From positions 1-54,277 of the forward strand of contig JABDMH010000110.1 in assembly GCA_013001595.1 (NCBI GenBank): a stretch of 54,277 nt of DNA. Direction: 5' to 3'. Of the stretch, positions 8,643 to 16,626 are shown in pieces. How positions within the stretch are numbered: position 1 is the first letter of the stretch; every line of letters starts with the position of its first letter. This stretch comes from Saprospiraceae bacterium (GTDB lineage Bacteria > Bacteroidota > Bacteroidia > Chitinophagales > Saprospiraceae). Both the position numbers and the translations under genes were made by a program. The notes below the pieces were generated by a model. That model worked only from the letters and a program-made list of their open reading frames with translations, was not told the DNA's origin and made no database searches.

Positions 8643-9530
8643 TTATGATTTTGCGGCCCAGAGCTCTACTTCTACCAAGAACGTCATTAAAAGAGGTGTT
8701 TGTACGGCGGTCCGGACTGGTTTTGGGTCAGGAAAGTAATGCTGATACACTTCATTAAATTGAGGCCAATCTGCCAGGTCTTTCAGATAGACGTTGACTT
8801 TAAATACATCTTGCAAAGAGCAACCAGCGGTGGCCAATTGCATCTTGCAATTCTCTAAGGTTGCTTTGGTCTGTGCCACTATGTCGCTGCCGATGACATT
8901 TCCATCTAAATCTAGTGCTGCTTGTCCGGATATGACTACTAACTTACGGCCATCAACTTCCAGAACCGGCGAGTAAGGTCCTGCCGTGCTATGCTGTTTG
9001 GCACCCGGTGGGACACGCTTGGCAGAGGCAAGCTCTCCATAAGCCTTAGTCTGTGTGCCTAACGGGTAGGGGAGGTAGCCTAAGAAGCCGGCAATTTTCC
9101 ATTGCCCCGCGACCTTTCTACATTGATACAATGTCTGCCAATTAAGCTCTGTCTGGTCTCCTTGCACACTCGTCATTACTCCATCGAATTTCTTATGAGC
9201 AACTGCTGCATTGCCCTTGATTTCAATTTGAGTCATATCAGTGAGGTCATGATACTGAAGCACTGGATCTGGGCCCTCCCAGGTAGATTCCTGAAATAGT
9301 GCAGCTTGTCTCAACCATTCCTGTTTGTACGTTTCGAGGTCAGGAAAACTTACCGTCCATTTGTCTGGATTCGGCTTTTTACCACCGTCAAGACCCATAA
9401 ATCCTTCTGCTATAAAGTCATCTTCAACCATAGACCAATCGGCTGCACAAAAAGCGCGAAAATCTCGAGCCACCAACATTTCCCAAATTGCAGCTCTATC
9501 TGGGTCATTTGCAAATGGATTATTTCTCAT
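8643..9530 (-). CDS. NTF2/SnoaL-like domain fused to a RidA (YjgF/Rid) domain
   Basis: A 295-residue two-domain protein. Residues about 10-150 form an NTF2/SnoaL-like fold (alternating helices, then strands such as QIEIKGNAAVAHKKFDGV and QVAGQWKIAGFLGYLP-like elements). Residues about 165-295 are a Rid domain: VISGQAALDLDGNVIG, QTKATLENCKMQLATAGCSLQDVFKVNVYL, and PVRTAVQTP carrying the Arg that binds carboxylates in RidA deaminases. Rid proteins hydrolyse reactive enamines and imines or related intermediates. It overlaps the upstream dehydratase gene by 4 bp (ATGA), so the two are translationally coupled, which suggests the Rid domain acts on a product of that pathway. The fusion order is uncommon to my knowledge. 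Confidence 0.85.
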   Translation of the reverse strand: MRNNPFANDPDRAAIWEMLVARDFRAFCAADWSMVEDDFIAEGFMGLDGGKKPNPDKWTVSFPDLETYKQEWLRQAALFQESTWEGPDPVLQYHDLTDMTQIEIKGNAAVAHKKFDGVMTSVQGDQTELNWQTLYQCRKVAGQWKIAGFLGYLPYPLGTQTKAYGELASAKRVPPGAKQHSTAGPYSPVLEVDGRKLVVISGQAALDLDGNVIGSDIVAQTKATLENCKMQLATAGCSLQDVFKVNVYLKDLADWPQFNEVYQHYFPDPKPVRTAVQTPLLMTFLVEVELWAAKS

Positions 9531-10660
9531 CGTTCAATCGTTTTTTCTTGTCTTAAATAATGTTTAATGGCAGCCATATCGGGTTCAATCCCAAGTCCAG
9601 GTCCTTCCGGTAAGTGAGCAAAAGGGGGTTCAATGGTCAAAGGTTGTGAAAGAAGATCGTGTTCTCGTATCAACCGACCAAAAATATCTCCGGGCCATGT
9701 GCAAGATGGAGCGGCTGCACTGGAATGTAGGTACATGGCTTCAAGGATCCCCAGATCAATTTCAGAACCATGCCAACAAGTTAGACCAGCTGCATCGGCA
9801 ATATGGTCCAATCGTTGAAAGTCTGCAATTCCACAATTAAAATTAAAGCCGTCAATGGCATTTAATTGCAGTGCGGAGATGGCATCAGTGATGCGCTGGC
9901 CATGTATGATATAGGGAAGGGAAATATGTAGGATGATGGGCACAAGTCCTAACGATCTTAATAAGGCAAAATCATGAAGTTTCCACCGCGGAATGGGGTC
10001 TTCCAGACCAAGCACATTACCCACTTCAGCCAATGCATGTAACCTTTTGCTGGTATGCCCCGTTGTTTGCCATCGTTCATTGGGATCAAGAAGTACCGAC
10101 ATTTTATGATCTACGACCTTTATGCTCTCACACCAAGCGACCACATCGTCATCGAGGTCGGTCTTGAACTTGATGCAGTCAAATCCCATATCTGAAAATC
10201 GTTTGGCGAGATCAGGAATTTCTTCCTTTTCACGATGACTTGACCACGCACCAACCCGAACCTTGGTCCGCACAGGCCCACCCAAGAGATCTATTACGCG
10301 AAGTCCATGTGCCTTTGCGAAAGCATCGTAAATGGCACATTCAAACCCGTCATACTCACGGCAATAGTTGATGGGTAATTGCTGCAAACTGAGGGTGGTG
10401 ATGTCAACTCCAAGCAGTGCCTCCACGATGTGATGTATCATCCGCCAATCGTGATCACGATAGCATTCCCCCCAACCAATCACACCGTTGCTTAGCTCCA
10501 TACGTATGACCAGCTTTGGCAGGGTGTCAAATTGAACACTCCAGCCTGCCTTCACTCCAACAGGTAGTTTATGTAGGGGTTTGTTGATCGTCTTACTAGC
10601 AACCATGTCTGGTTTTGCCGGTACAATCACCTCATACAAATCGAATTTCTTAATAATCAT
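9527..10660 (-). CDS. enolase-superfamily (mandelate racemase/muconate lactonizing) enzyme
   Basis: A 377-residue MR/MLE-family enzyme, probably an acid-sugar dehydratase. The capping domain is at residues 1-125. The barrel carries the general-base motif K164-F-K166, metal ligands D192 (LLDPNE) and E220 (GLEDP), and a His at about 297 (CWHGSEID). The place of the third acidic ligand is unclear, since the segment PIILHISLPY replaces the usual acidic position; this could alter metal binding or mark a subgroup. These enzymes remove a proton alpha to a carboxylate and typically dehydrate aldonates such as galactonate, fuconate or rhamnonate. It overlaps the RidA-fusion gene by 4 bp and shares its orientation with the symporter, so a sugar-acid pathway is likely. 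Confidence 0.85.
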   Translation of the reverse strand: MIIKKFDLYEVIVPAKPDMVASKTINKPLHKLPVGVKAGWSVQFDTLPKLVIRMELSNGVIGWGECYRDHDWRMIHHIVEALLGVDITTLSLQQLPINYCREYDGFECAIYDAFAKAHGLRVIDLLGGPVRTKVRVGAWSSHREKEEIPDLAKRFSDMGFDCIKFKTDLDDDVVAWCESIKVVDHKMSVLLDPNERWQTTGHTSKRLHALAEVGNVLGLEDPIPRWKLHDFALLRSLGLVPIILHISLPYIIHGQRITDAISALQLNAIDGFNFNCGIADFQRLDHIADAAGLTCWHGSEIDLGILEAMYLHSSAAAPSCTWPGDIFGRLIREHDLLSQPLTIEPPFAHLPEGPGLGIEPDMAAIKHYLRQEKTIER

Positions 10661-10910
10661 CCCAGTACCTAGATAGTCAAGATCTAAAAGTATAGAAATC
10701 GAGCTTCATTTTTGGTGAGGATGCTGGTTGGATCTTTTGATCCTGCAGTGCGTCCTGGTATAGATCTTATCGTGACCAGAATTAGTGGTGTGCCTCAATT
10801 GTGAAATGTTAGTCCCTACTCAGATTTTCCTAATTCAACCTGATGTTTCAATGTATGGTCTGAGTATGGTAGAATCATGAGACGCGTTTGTGCCTGATCA
10901 ACGCAAAGCT

Positions 10911-11112
10911 AGTACGCTGTCAAGCAAAATATCGTCAAGAATTTTAAATTCTTTTTACGAATTTCTTCGTTGCATCCCGATAGTTATCGGGACACCAGAG
11001 CTATCTCTCTGTCTTTCTTTTGCGCCCGTCCGAATGGCCTAGCCGGGCGGGACTCGAACTTCATCAAAAATCAGATGAAAATTCACTAACATAATTAACT
11101 TGACAGAGTACT
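10911..11112. mobile_element. 202-bp MITE-like element, copy 1
   Basis: The ends form an imperfect 15-bp terminal inverted repeat: AGTACGCTGTCAAGC at 10911-10925 against the complement of 11098-11112 (13 of 15 match). The first 42 bp of this end (from 10910) align without gaps to 50030-50071 at 30 of 42 positions, marking a second copy. The interior holds a perfect hairpin CCCGATA-GT-TATCGGG at about 10977-10992. On the minus strand it also has a T-arm-like fragment GTTCGAGTCCC near 11050, but no complete tRNA. There is no transposase frame. The right end lies 9 bp beyond the stop of the leftward oxidoreductase gene. The remainder of the 10661-11121 gap shows nothing else recognisable. Confidence 0.5.
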
Positions 11113-11121
11113 GGTAAATAC

Positions 11122-12126
11122 TTACCGAAAGATCTGTTCCATCACCCAATTGGTGCGGCTAGCCGATAGTGCTGTGCTGGGGCAAATGTTTTCACCGAGC
11201 AAATCTCCAACGACAGTAGAGATGAGCGGTTGTTGGATGTGCTTGGGATATGTAAATGAAAATACTTCTTCTCCTTGTTCATCAGTGCGAAGAATTACTT
11301 GTGGATCGCCAAAAGTTGCAAATTCTATTTCTCCCTTTTCACCCAAAATAGTAATGCACTCTTTTTCTGATGAGTGCGCACAATTGAAAGACCAGAGCCC
11401 TGTTCCAAGGATTCCATTGTCAAAGCGAAACGATGCAGTAACTATATCTTCGGCAGGGTATTTCTTGGTCTGGTTCTCTACATGACCTTTGGCGGAATCA
11501 ATTGGACCAAAGAGAAAATCTAGAAAATCAAACTGATGAGAGGCAAGATCATAAAAATAGCCGCCACCTGCTATCTTTGGATCCACTCGCCAATTGTTGG
11601 GATCCTGTGCCTTTTTGTCAGGTTCCTGTGCCTTGATCAGTGTAATGTTTACTGACCGAACATCACCGATATATCCCTGTTCGATCAAGGATTTGACATG
11701 TAGAAAGTTGGGAAGGGCTCGGCGATAGTATGCCACATACAGCGGTTGTGTGTAGTGGTTGCTGGCATCTATCATCTTCAGACATTCGTCAAAAGTTCGA
11801 GCCATGGGTTTCTCTACATAGACTGGCTTACCTGATCTTAAGGCCGACAGCGTTAGGCTGTGGTGCGCATCTGGTGGAGTAGCGATGTAGATGGCATTGA
11901 CTGCTGGATCGTCTATGAGCTGCTGAGCAGAGCTATAGAAGCGAGGCACCTGATGCCTGCGTGCATAGTCAGCTGCCTTTTCATGATTTCGCCGCATCAC
12001 TGCCACCAATTCCGAGTTGGGTATGATCTGCATCGCTGGTGCACTCTTCACTTCACATACGTCACCAACTCCAATTATTCCCCAACGAACCTTATCACCG
12101 CGGATCTTCTTCGATAAATTAGTCAC
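11122..12126 (-). CDS. Gfo/Idh/MocA-family oxidoreductase
   Basis: A 334-residue NAD(P)-dependent oxidoreductase. The Rossmann domain begins KVRWGIIGVGDVCEVK (about residues 13-28), followed by AIYIATPPDAHHSLTLSALRSGKPVYVEKPMART, containing the conserved EKP Lys. The C-terminal dimerisation/substrate domain (about 130-334) has GGGYFYDLASHQFDFLDFLFG, typical of the family. No export signal, so cytoplasmic. Members oxidise or reduce sugars, inositols and their acids; the exact substrate is not predictable. It lies 59 bp downstream of the TIM-barrel gene and runs in the same direction as the dehydratase. Confidence 0.9.
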   Translation of the reverse strand: MTNLSKKIRGDKVRWGIIGVGDVCEVKSAPAMQIIPNSELVAVMRRNHEKAADYARRHQVPRFYSSAQQLIDDPAVNAIYIATPPDAHHSLTLSALRSGKPVYVEKPMARTFDECLKMIDASNHYTQPLYVAYYRRALPNFLHVKSLIEQGYIGDVRSVNITLIKAQEPDKKAQDPNNWRVDPKIAGGGYFYDLASHQFDFLDFLFGPIDSAKGHVENQTKKYPAEDIVTASFRFDNGILGTGLWSFNCAHSSEKECITILGEKGEIEFATFGDPQVILRTDEQGEEVFSFTYPKHIQQPLISTVVGDLLGENICPSTALSASRTNWVMEQIFR

Positions 12127-12185
12127 TTCTCTATTGTTTTATCATATTAATAACTGACTGCAATCATTTATACCAATTAATCCAC

Positions 12186-13091
12186 CTATTGAATTGCTGC
12201 AGCGATTTCATCCTTGAAGTCAGCGAGACGCTCCCTAGGATCACTGGGTTGCAATGTCTCCAGAGGTATATATCCACGATAGCCACTCTCCTTAAGAATT
12301 TGAGCGATTTGTGTCGGTTGAAGCGCTTCCTTGATTCCATTGCGGTATACATGCTCCTTGATCTGCCAGGTTCTTGCGTAAGGTGCTAGCAATTCGATTT
12401 CTTCATATGGATCTCCAAGTCTAAGACTACCTATGTCTAGGTTGAGTCCGAACCAATCATCCTGCAATTGATCTAAAACGGATTTTACATCTGTTGCACT
12501 TTTCAAGACATCATTGTGATTTTGGAGCGTAATCATTACACCGTGCTTCTTACCGTAATGAAGGCATTCTTTCACGGCATCGATTATCCATCCATGGACT
12601 TCTGCTCGATCAATCCCCTCCGGTAGTGCTTTACCTGCAAAAACACGTAGTACTGGAGCATCTAGCTTGGCTGCTACCTCAATCCATCTCTTGGCCAATT
12701 CAATATCGGCTCTTCTTGCATCAGCATCAGGTTGAGCAAAATCATTGCGGATACCGGTACCACTGATCGCCATACCGTTAATAAAGGCTCGCCTTTTAAT
12801 AGCATATATATATTCATCACTTGGGATCTGGGGATAATCAGGAAAGTAATAGCCGGTAGGATCAACAGCGGCGAATCCCAGGTTGCCACAGAAGTCGATC
12901 ACTTCCTCCAAAGTCATGATCCCTTGGGTAAGCAATTGATTGAAGGAATAGAGATTACAGCTGATTTTAATATTGGAAGACCTGGTGATCACTGAAGAGG
13001 AATCCAAAATGGTGGAAGCGGGGCGGGTATTTATCAGCACGGCTCCTGCGCCTGATCTCTTAAGAAATTTTCTTCGATTCATCATAAACAA
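12186..13091 (-). CDS. Tat-leader sugar phosphate isomerase/epimerase-like TIM barrel
   Basis: A 301-residue AP-endonuclease-2/xylose-isomerase-like TIM-barrel protein. The N-terminus (MNRRKFLKRSGAGAVLINTRPAS) is a twin-arginine leader, so the enzyme is probably exported to the periplasm. The barrel shows the metal-site pattern of the family: VLRVFAGKALPEG, VMITLQNHND, FGLNLDIGS, TWQIKEHV and YIPLETL. Such proteins isomerise or epimerise keto-sugars or open sugar rings. Its start codon directly abuts the stop codon of the broken dehydrogenase (13092-13094), which shows the two were once one operon. Confidence 0.86.
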   Translation of the reverse strand: MFMMNRRKFLKRSGAGAVLINTRPASTILDSSSVITRSSNIKISCNLYSFNQLLTQGIMTLEEVIDFCGNLGFAAVDPTGYYFPDYPQIPSDEYIYAIKRRAFINGMAISGTGIRNDFAQPDADARRADIELAKRWIEVAAKLDAPVLRVFAGKALPEGIDRAEVHGWIIDAVKECLHYGKKHGVMITLQNHNDVLKSATDVKSVLDQLQDDWFGLNLDIGSLRLGDPYEEIELLAPYARTWQIKEHVYRNGIKEALQPTQIAQILKESGYRGYIPLETLQPSDPRERLADFKDEIAAAIQ

Positions 13092-13728
13092 TTAATCAGA
13101 TATATGAAATAGTATGTCGGATGTGCGGGCATCTCCACATGATTTGGTCGAGACTGAACCACCCATATCTCTGGCAAGATAATCACCTTTGGCAATAACC
13201 CGCTCTAGGGAATGCATAATTATATTGTGTGCCTCGTGCTGACCCAAATAGTTGAGCATTAGTGCTGCTGACCAGATGGCACCTATTGGATTGGCAATTC
13301 CTTAATTAGCGATGTCTGGCGCTGAACCATATACGGGTTCAAACATGGAAGGAAAAGTTCGTTGAGAATTGATATTGGAGGAAGGTGCAATTCCAATGGT
13401 TCCGGAAATGGCTGGACCAAGGTCAAAAAGGATGTCGCCAAAAAGATTGGACCCTACGAACACATCAAACCAATCTGGGTGCAAATCGAAATGGGCAGTT
13501 AAGATATCAATATGGTATTTAGAGACCGCTACATCTAGATATTGAGCATGCATGGCAACTACACGCTTGTCCCAAAATGGCATCGTGTGAACGATGCCAT
13601 TAGATTTTGTGGCAGAAGTGAGCTTACCCTTACGCTGTTGTGCCAGCTCAAATGCAAATTTTCAAATTCTGTCTATGCCCTTTCGGGTGAAAGTGTTCTC
13701 TTGGATGCACACTTCATCGGTAGTAATG
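13092..13728 (-). pseudogene. tartrate/isopropylmalate dehydrogenase-family pseudogene (5' truncated, two in-frame stops)
   Basis: The leftward frame encodes the C-terminal half of a tartrate dehydrogenase-like beta-decarboxylating enzyme: FELAQQRKGKLTSATKSNG, MPFWDKRV, DILTAHFDLHPDWFDVFVGS, NLFGDILFDLGPAISGTIG, FEPVYGSAPDIA and GIANPIGAIWSAALML. Two in-frame stops break it: TGA at 13662-13664 (inside RKGIDRI-KFAFELA) and TAA at 13302-13304 (where Lys is expected in PDIAxKGIANP). The N-terminal half is absent: homology stops near 13715, where rightward sulfatase sequence takes over. Live members oxidatively decarboxylate tartrate, malate or 3-isopropylmalate. The gene is dead by several lesions. 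Confidence 0.88.
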
Positions 13729-14156
13729 ACTTGGTGGAAAAGACTGATTTTGCCCCTACAATCCTAGACTATGCCGGCATCAGTGTTCCTCCAGATATGC
13801 AGGGCAAAAGTCTGATGCCTTTACTGCGGGGCGTAGAACGGGAAGATTGGAGAACGGCGATCTACTGTCACCATTGGCAACATTTGCTTCATAGCCAGTT
13901 GATGGCACATTATGGAATACGTACAAAAAAGCATAAATTGATTTTCTTTTACGGCTTGCCCTTGGGTCTAAAGGACTACAGTCCCACGGCACCTGAATGG
14001 GAGCTCTTTGACTTAATGGCGGATCCAAGGGAGATGGAAAACATGTACCATCGCGATGAAAATAGTAAATTGCGAGATTCACTTAAACTTTAACTGCGGC
14101 AAATGAAAGGAGCCCGAGGAGATGAAGATCGATTGTATCGGCGCTCCAAGCTGTAA
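13725..14156 (+). pseudogene. sulfatase C-terminal fragment (5' truncated, in-frame stop)
   Basis: From about 13728 the plus strand encodes a sulfatase C-terminus: DLVEKTDFAPTILDYAGISV, PDMQGKSLMPLLRG, then WELFDLMADPREMENMY. The catalytic N-terminal domain with the CxPxR motif is missing. The frame has TAA at 14091-14093 and then continues in the same frame (LRQMKGARGDEDRLYRRSKL) to TAA at 14154-14156, so a nonsense mutation followed the truncation. The open frame upstream of 13725 on this strand is the complement of the dehydrogenase remnant and is not part of the gene. Confidence 0.85.
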
Positions 14157-14225
14157 GTGACAGACATTGGTAAATATTCAGTCTATCCCAATCTTTTTGG
14201 GTGGGCATTGATTTAATTATACTAA

Positions 14226-15221
14226 ATGAAAAGACGTACATTCAACAATCTGCTATCAAGCTCAAGTTTAGTCACTATGACACCTTTTCTCCACTCACTA
14301 GATTCCCACTTCAAAGTTGTTAAGGTGGGTGTTATAGGTTTAGATACCTCCCATTCCATAGCCTTTTCCAAAATCATAAATAATCCACCTGAGGGGAAAT
14401 CATTCGACTTCAAGGTGACGCACGCGTACCCTTACGGGAGCCGGCAAATTGAATCTTCTTTCAGCCGTATAGAGGGTTACATTGCTAATATTAAGGAGCT
14501 TGGAGTTGAAATAACCGATTCCATACAGCAATTATTAGACCAAGTGGATGTGGTCCTATTGGAAACCAATGATGGTCGCTTACATCTTGAGCAAGCACTT
14601 GAAGTATTTTCTGCTGGCAAGCCAGTTTTCATTGATAAACCCATAAGTGCTCACCTACCTAATGCGATTAGAATATTTGCTGCTGCAGAGGAGCATCAAG
14701 TGCCTATGTTTTCCTCCTCATCACTGCGTTTTGGTCCCAGCACTCAGGAGGTGGTAAACGGAAAGATTGGCCGTGTTCTAGGAGCTGACACTTTCTCGCC
14801 AGCAAAATTGGAAAAAACACATACGGACTTATACTGGTACGGCATTCATGGTGTGGAATCACTATGTACCGTGATGAACACAGGTTGCAGACAGGTACGA
14901 AGGGTATTTACAGAAGCGATGGAAGTGGTGACTGGTGAATGGGAGGGAGGCAGAATAGGTACTTTCCGAGGTCTACGTTCCAAAAATGTTGGATATGGAG
15001 GTCATGCATTCGGTACTGAAGGTATTGCACCTGTTGGTGCATATGAAGGATATGAGCATTTGGTCTATGAGATACTGACCTTTTTTCAGACCGGAGTAGC
15101 TCCTGTCAGCAAAGAACAGACTTTAGAGATATTCGCATTTATGACGGCTGCAGATGAAAGTCGAAAACGAAATGGCGCGGTGGTTACCCTTGCTGAAGTC
15201 GTGGAGGCTGCTCAGGGCTAA
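14226..15221 (+). CDS. Gfo/Idh/MocA-family oxidoreductase with leader
   Basis: A 331-residue protein of the Gfo/Idh/MocA superfamily. An N-terminal leader (MKRRTFNNLLSSSSLVTMTPFL) resembles a weak Tat signal. The nucleotide-binding region starts VVKVGVIGLDTSHSIAF, with DVVLLETNDGRLHLEQALEVFSAGKPVFIDKPISA holding the conserved catalytic Lys (DKP rather than EKP). The second domain has WYGIHGVESLCTVMNTGC. It is a divergent branch in which GLDTSHS replaces the usual GxGxxG. Many exported Bacteroidota members act on sugar derivatives in the periplasm with tightly bound cofactor. It starts 70 bp after the sulfatase fragment and is followed 51 bp later by another family member. Confidence 0.85.
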   Translation: MKRRTFNNLLSSSSLVTMTPFLHSLDSHFKVVKVGVIGLDTSHSIAFSKIINNPPEGKSFDFKVTHAYPYGSRQIESSFSRIEGYIANIKELGVEITDSIQQLLDQVDVVLLETNDGRLHLEQALEVFSAGKPVFIDKPISAHLPNAIRIFAAAEEHQVPMFSSSSLRFGPSTQEVVNGKIGRVLGADTFSPAKLEKTHTDLYWYGIHGVESLCTVMNTGCRQVRRVFTEAMEVVTGEWEGGRIGTFRGLRSKNVGYGGHAFGTEGIAPVGAYEGYEHLVYEILTFFQTGVAPVSKEQTLEIFAFMTAADESRKRNGAVVTLAEVVEAAQG

Positions 15222-15272
15222 TTATCTAGGTTTTATTTCTCCGATAATTCAATGAGTTAATAACTACAAATA

Positions 15273-16622
15273 ATGGTCATGGACTATTCTTCCAGAAGGG
15301 GTTTTATCAAACAAAGTACACTTGCGATGGCTGGGGTGAGTATCGGCGCACCGTCCGTTAGCTATGTGAAGGGCAAGCCAGCTGAAGAGATCCAAGTGGC
15401 AATCATGGGAGTGAAGAGCCGGGGAAAAGCTCTTGCCCGAGCTTTTGCTTATGCTCCAAATTGCACTGTAAAATACATTTGTGAGGTGGATGAGCGCTAT
15501 GTTCAAGATGCTTTAAAAGCCGTCGCCGAATTTCAGGAAGCAGTACCGTTGGTAGCGAAGGATATCCGTAAGGTCTTGGAAGACCAGGATTTAGATGGAT
15601 TGGTAATTGCCGCACCGGATCATTGGCATGCTCCTGCCACCATTATGGCTTGTGAAGCGGGCAAGCATGTGTATGTCGAAAAGCCTTGCAGTCACAATCC
15701 ACAAGAAGGAGAGTGGGTGATGGCCGCTGCTGAAAAATATAATCGAGTGGTTCAAATGGGAAACCAACGGAGAACCTGGTCCAATGTGCGTCGTGCAATA
15801 GAGCTATTGCATGGTGGAATCATCGGACACATTTATTACGCCAATGGCTGGTATGCCAATTCAAGGCCATCCATAGGTAAGGGTAAAGACGTGCCTGTTC
15901 CGTCCGAATTGGACTTTGAGCTTTGGCAGGGGCCAGCTCCCCGGCGTTCCTATCGGGATAACATCCATCCGTATGATTGGCACTGGTTTTGGCACTGGGG
16001 CACAGGAGAAGCGTTGAATAATGGTACGCACTTCATTGACCTGATGCGTTGGGGTCTACAAGCGGAATATCCTACCATGGTCACATCTGCAGGTGGTAGA
16101 TATCGCTATGATGATGATTGGCAAACACCGGATACGCAGGTAATCTCCATTGATTTTCCAGGTAAGAAGTCCTTGACCTGGGAGAGCAGAAGTTGCAATG
16201 CCATGCGCATTCAAGATCAAAGTGCCGCAGTGACTTTCTATGGAGAAGGTGGTAGCATGGTGATTGAAAGTGGAAATGCGTTTACAATTTTTGACAATGA
16301 TCGGCGGCCAAAGGAGTTCATTAAAGTTACCGCAGAAGATGCTAAGGAAGCTCATGATCAGCAGAACACCGTAGGCCCAGGACTGAGAATGGATGCAGCT
16401 CATGTCCAGAATTTCTTGGCTGCCATAAGAGATGGGAGTACACCAAACAGCGAAATTAAAGGTGGTCACAAAAGCGTGTTGCTATGTCAATTGGGTAATA
16501 TTGCCTACCGGACAAAATCTACTTTGCATATAGATCCGCAAAATGGACATATCAAGGACAATCCCGCTGCTCGGCAACTATGGAGCAGAGACTATGCACC
16601 AGGATGGCAACCACATGTTTGA
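15273..16622 (+). CDS. Gfo/Idh/MocA-family oxidoreductase, Tat-exported
   Basis: A 449-residue exported oxidoreductase. The leader contains SRRGFIKQSTLAMAGVSIGAP, a twin-arginine signal. The start may be ATG 15273 or the in-frame ATG 15279, which gives MDYSSRRGF. The Rossmann part is EIQVAIMGVKSRGKALA, followed by LVIAAPDHWHAPATIMACEAGKHVYVEKPCSHN with the EKP Lys at about residue 134. The substrate domain has WHWFWHWGTGEALNNGTHFIDLMRWGL, characteristic of the large family paired with sulfatases and glycoside hydrolases in Bacteroidota and Planctomycetes. Substrate unknown; probably a sugar-derived alcohol or acid. Convergent with alanine dehydrogenase, 4 bp between stops. Confidence 0.9.
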   Translation: MVMDYSSRRGFIKQSTLAMAGVSIGAPSVSYVKGKPAEEIQVAIMGVKSRGKALARAFAYAPNCTVKYICEVDERYVQDALKAVAEFQEAVPLVAKDIRKVLEDQDLDGLVIAAPDHWHAPATIMACEAGKHVYVEKPCSHNPQEGEWVMAAAEKYNRVVQMGNQRRTWSNVRRAIELLHGGIIGHIYYANGWYANSRPSIGKGKDVPVPSELDFELWQGPAPRRSYRDNIHPYDWHWFWHWGTGEALNNGTHFIDLMRWGLQAEYPTMVTSAGGRYRYDDDWQTPDTQVISIDFPGKKSLTWESRSCNAMRIQDQSAAVTFYGEGGSMVIESGNAFTIFDNDRRPKEFIKVTAEDAKEAHDQQNTVGPGLRMDAAHVQNFLAAIRDGSTPNSEIKGGHKSVLLCQLGNIAYRTKSTLHIDPQNGHIKDNPAARQLWSRDYAPGWQPHV

Positions 16623-16626
16623 GACC

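Noticed and set aside
11030-11070. Complete tRNA gene on the minus strand
   Set aside because: Only a T-arm-like piece is present; no acceptor, D or anticodon stem pairs with it.
13542-13727. Plus-strand open frame before the sulfatase fragment as part of a coding gene
   Set aside because: It is the complement of conserved dehydrogenase sequence; sulfatase similarity starts only at about 13728.
16056-16469. 137-codon frame antisense to the Gfo/Idh gene
   Set aside because: Overlaps a strong coding gene and shows no recognisable domain; a shadow frame.
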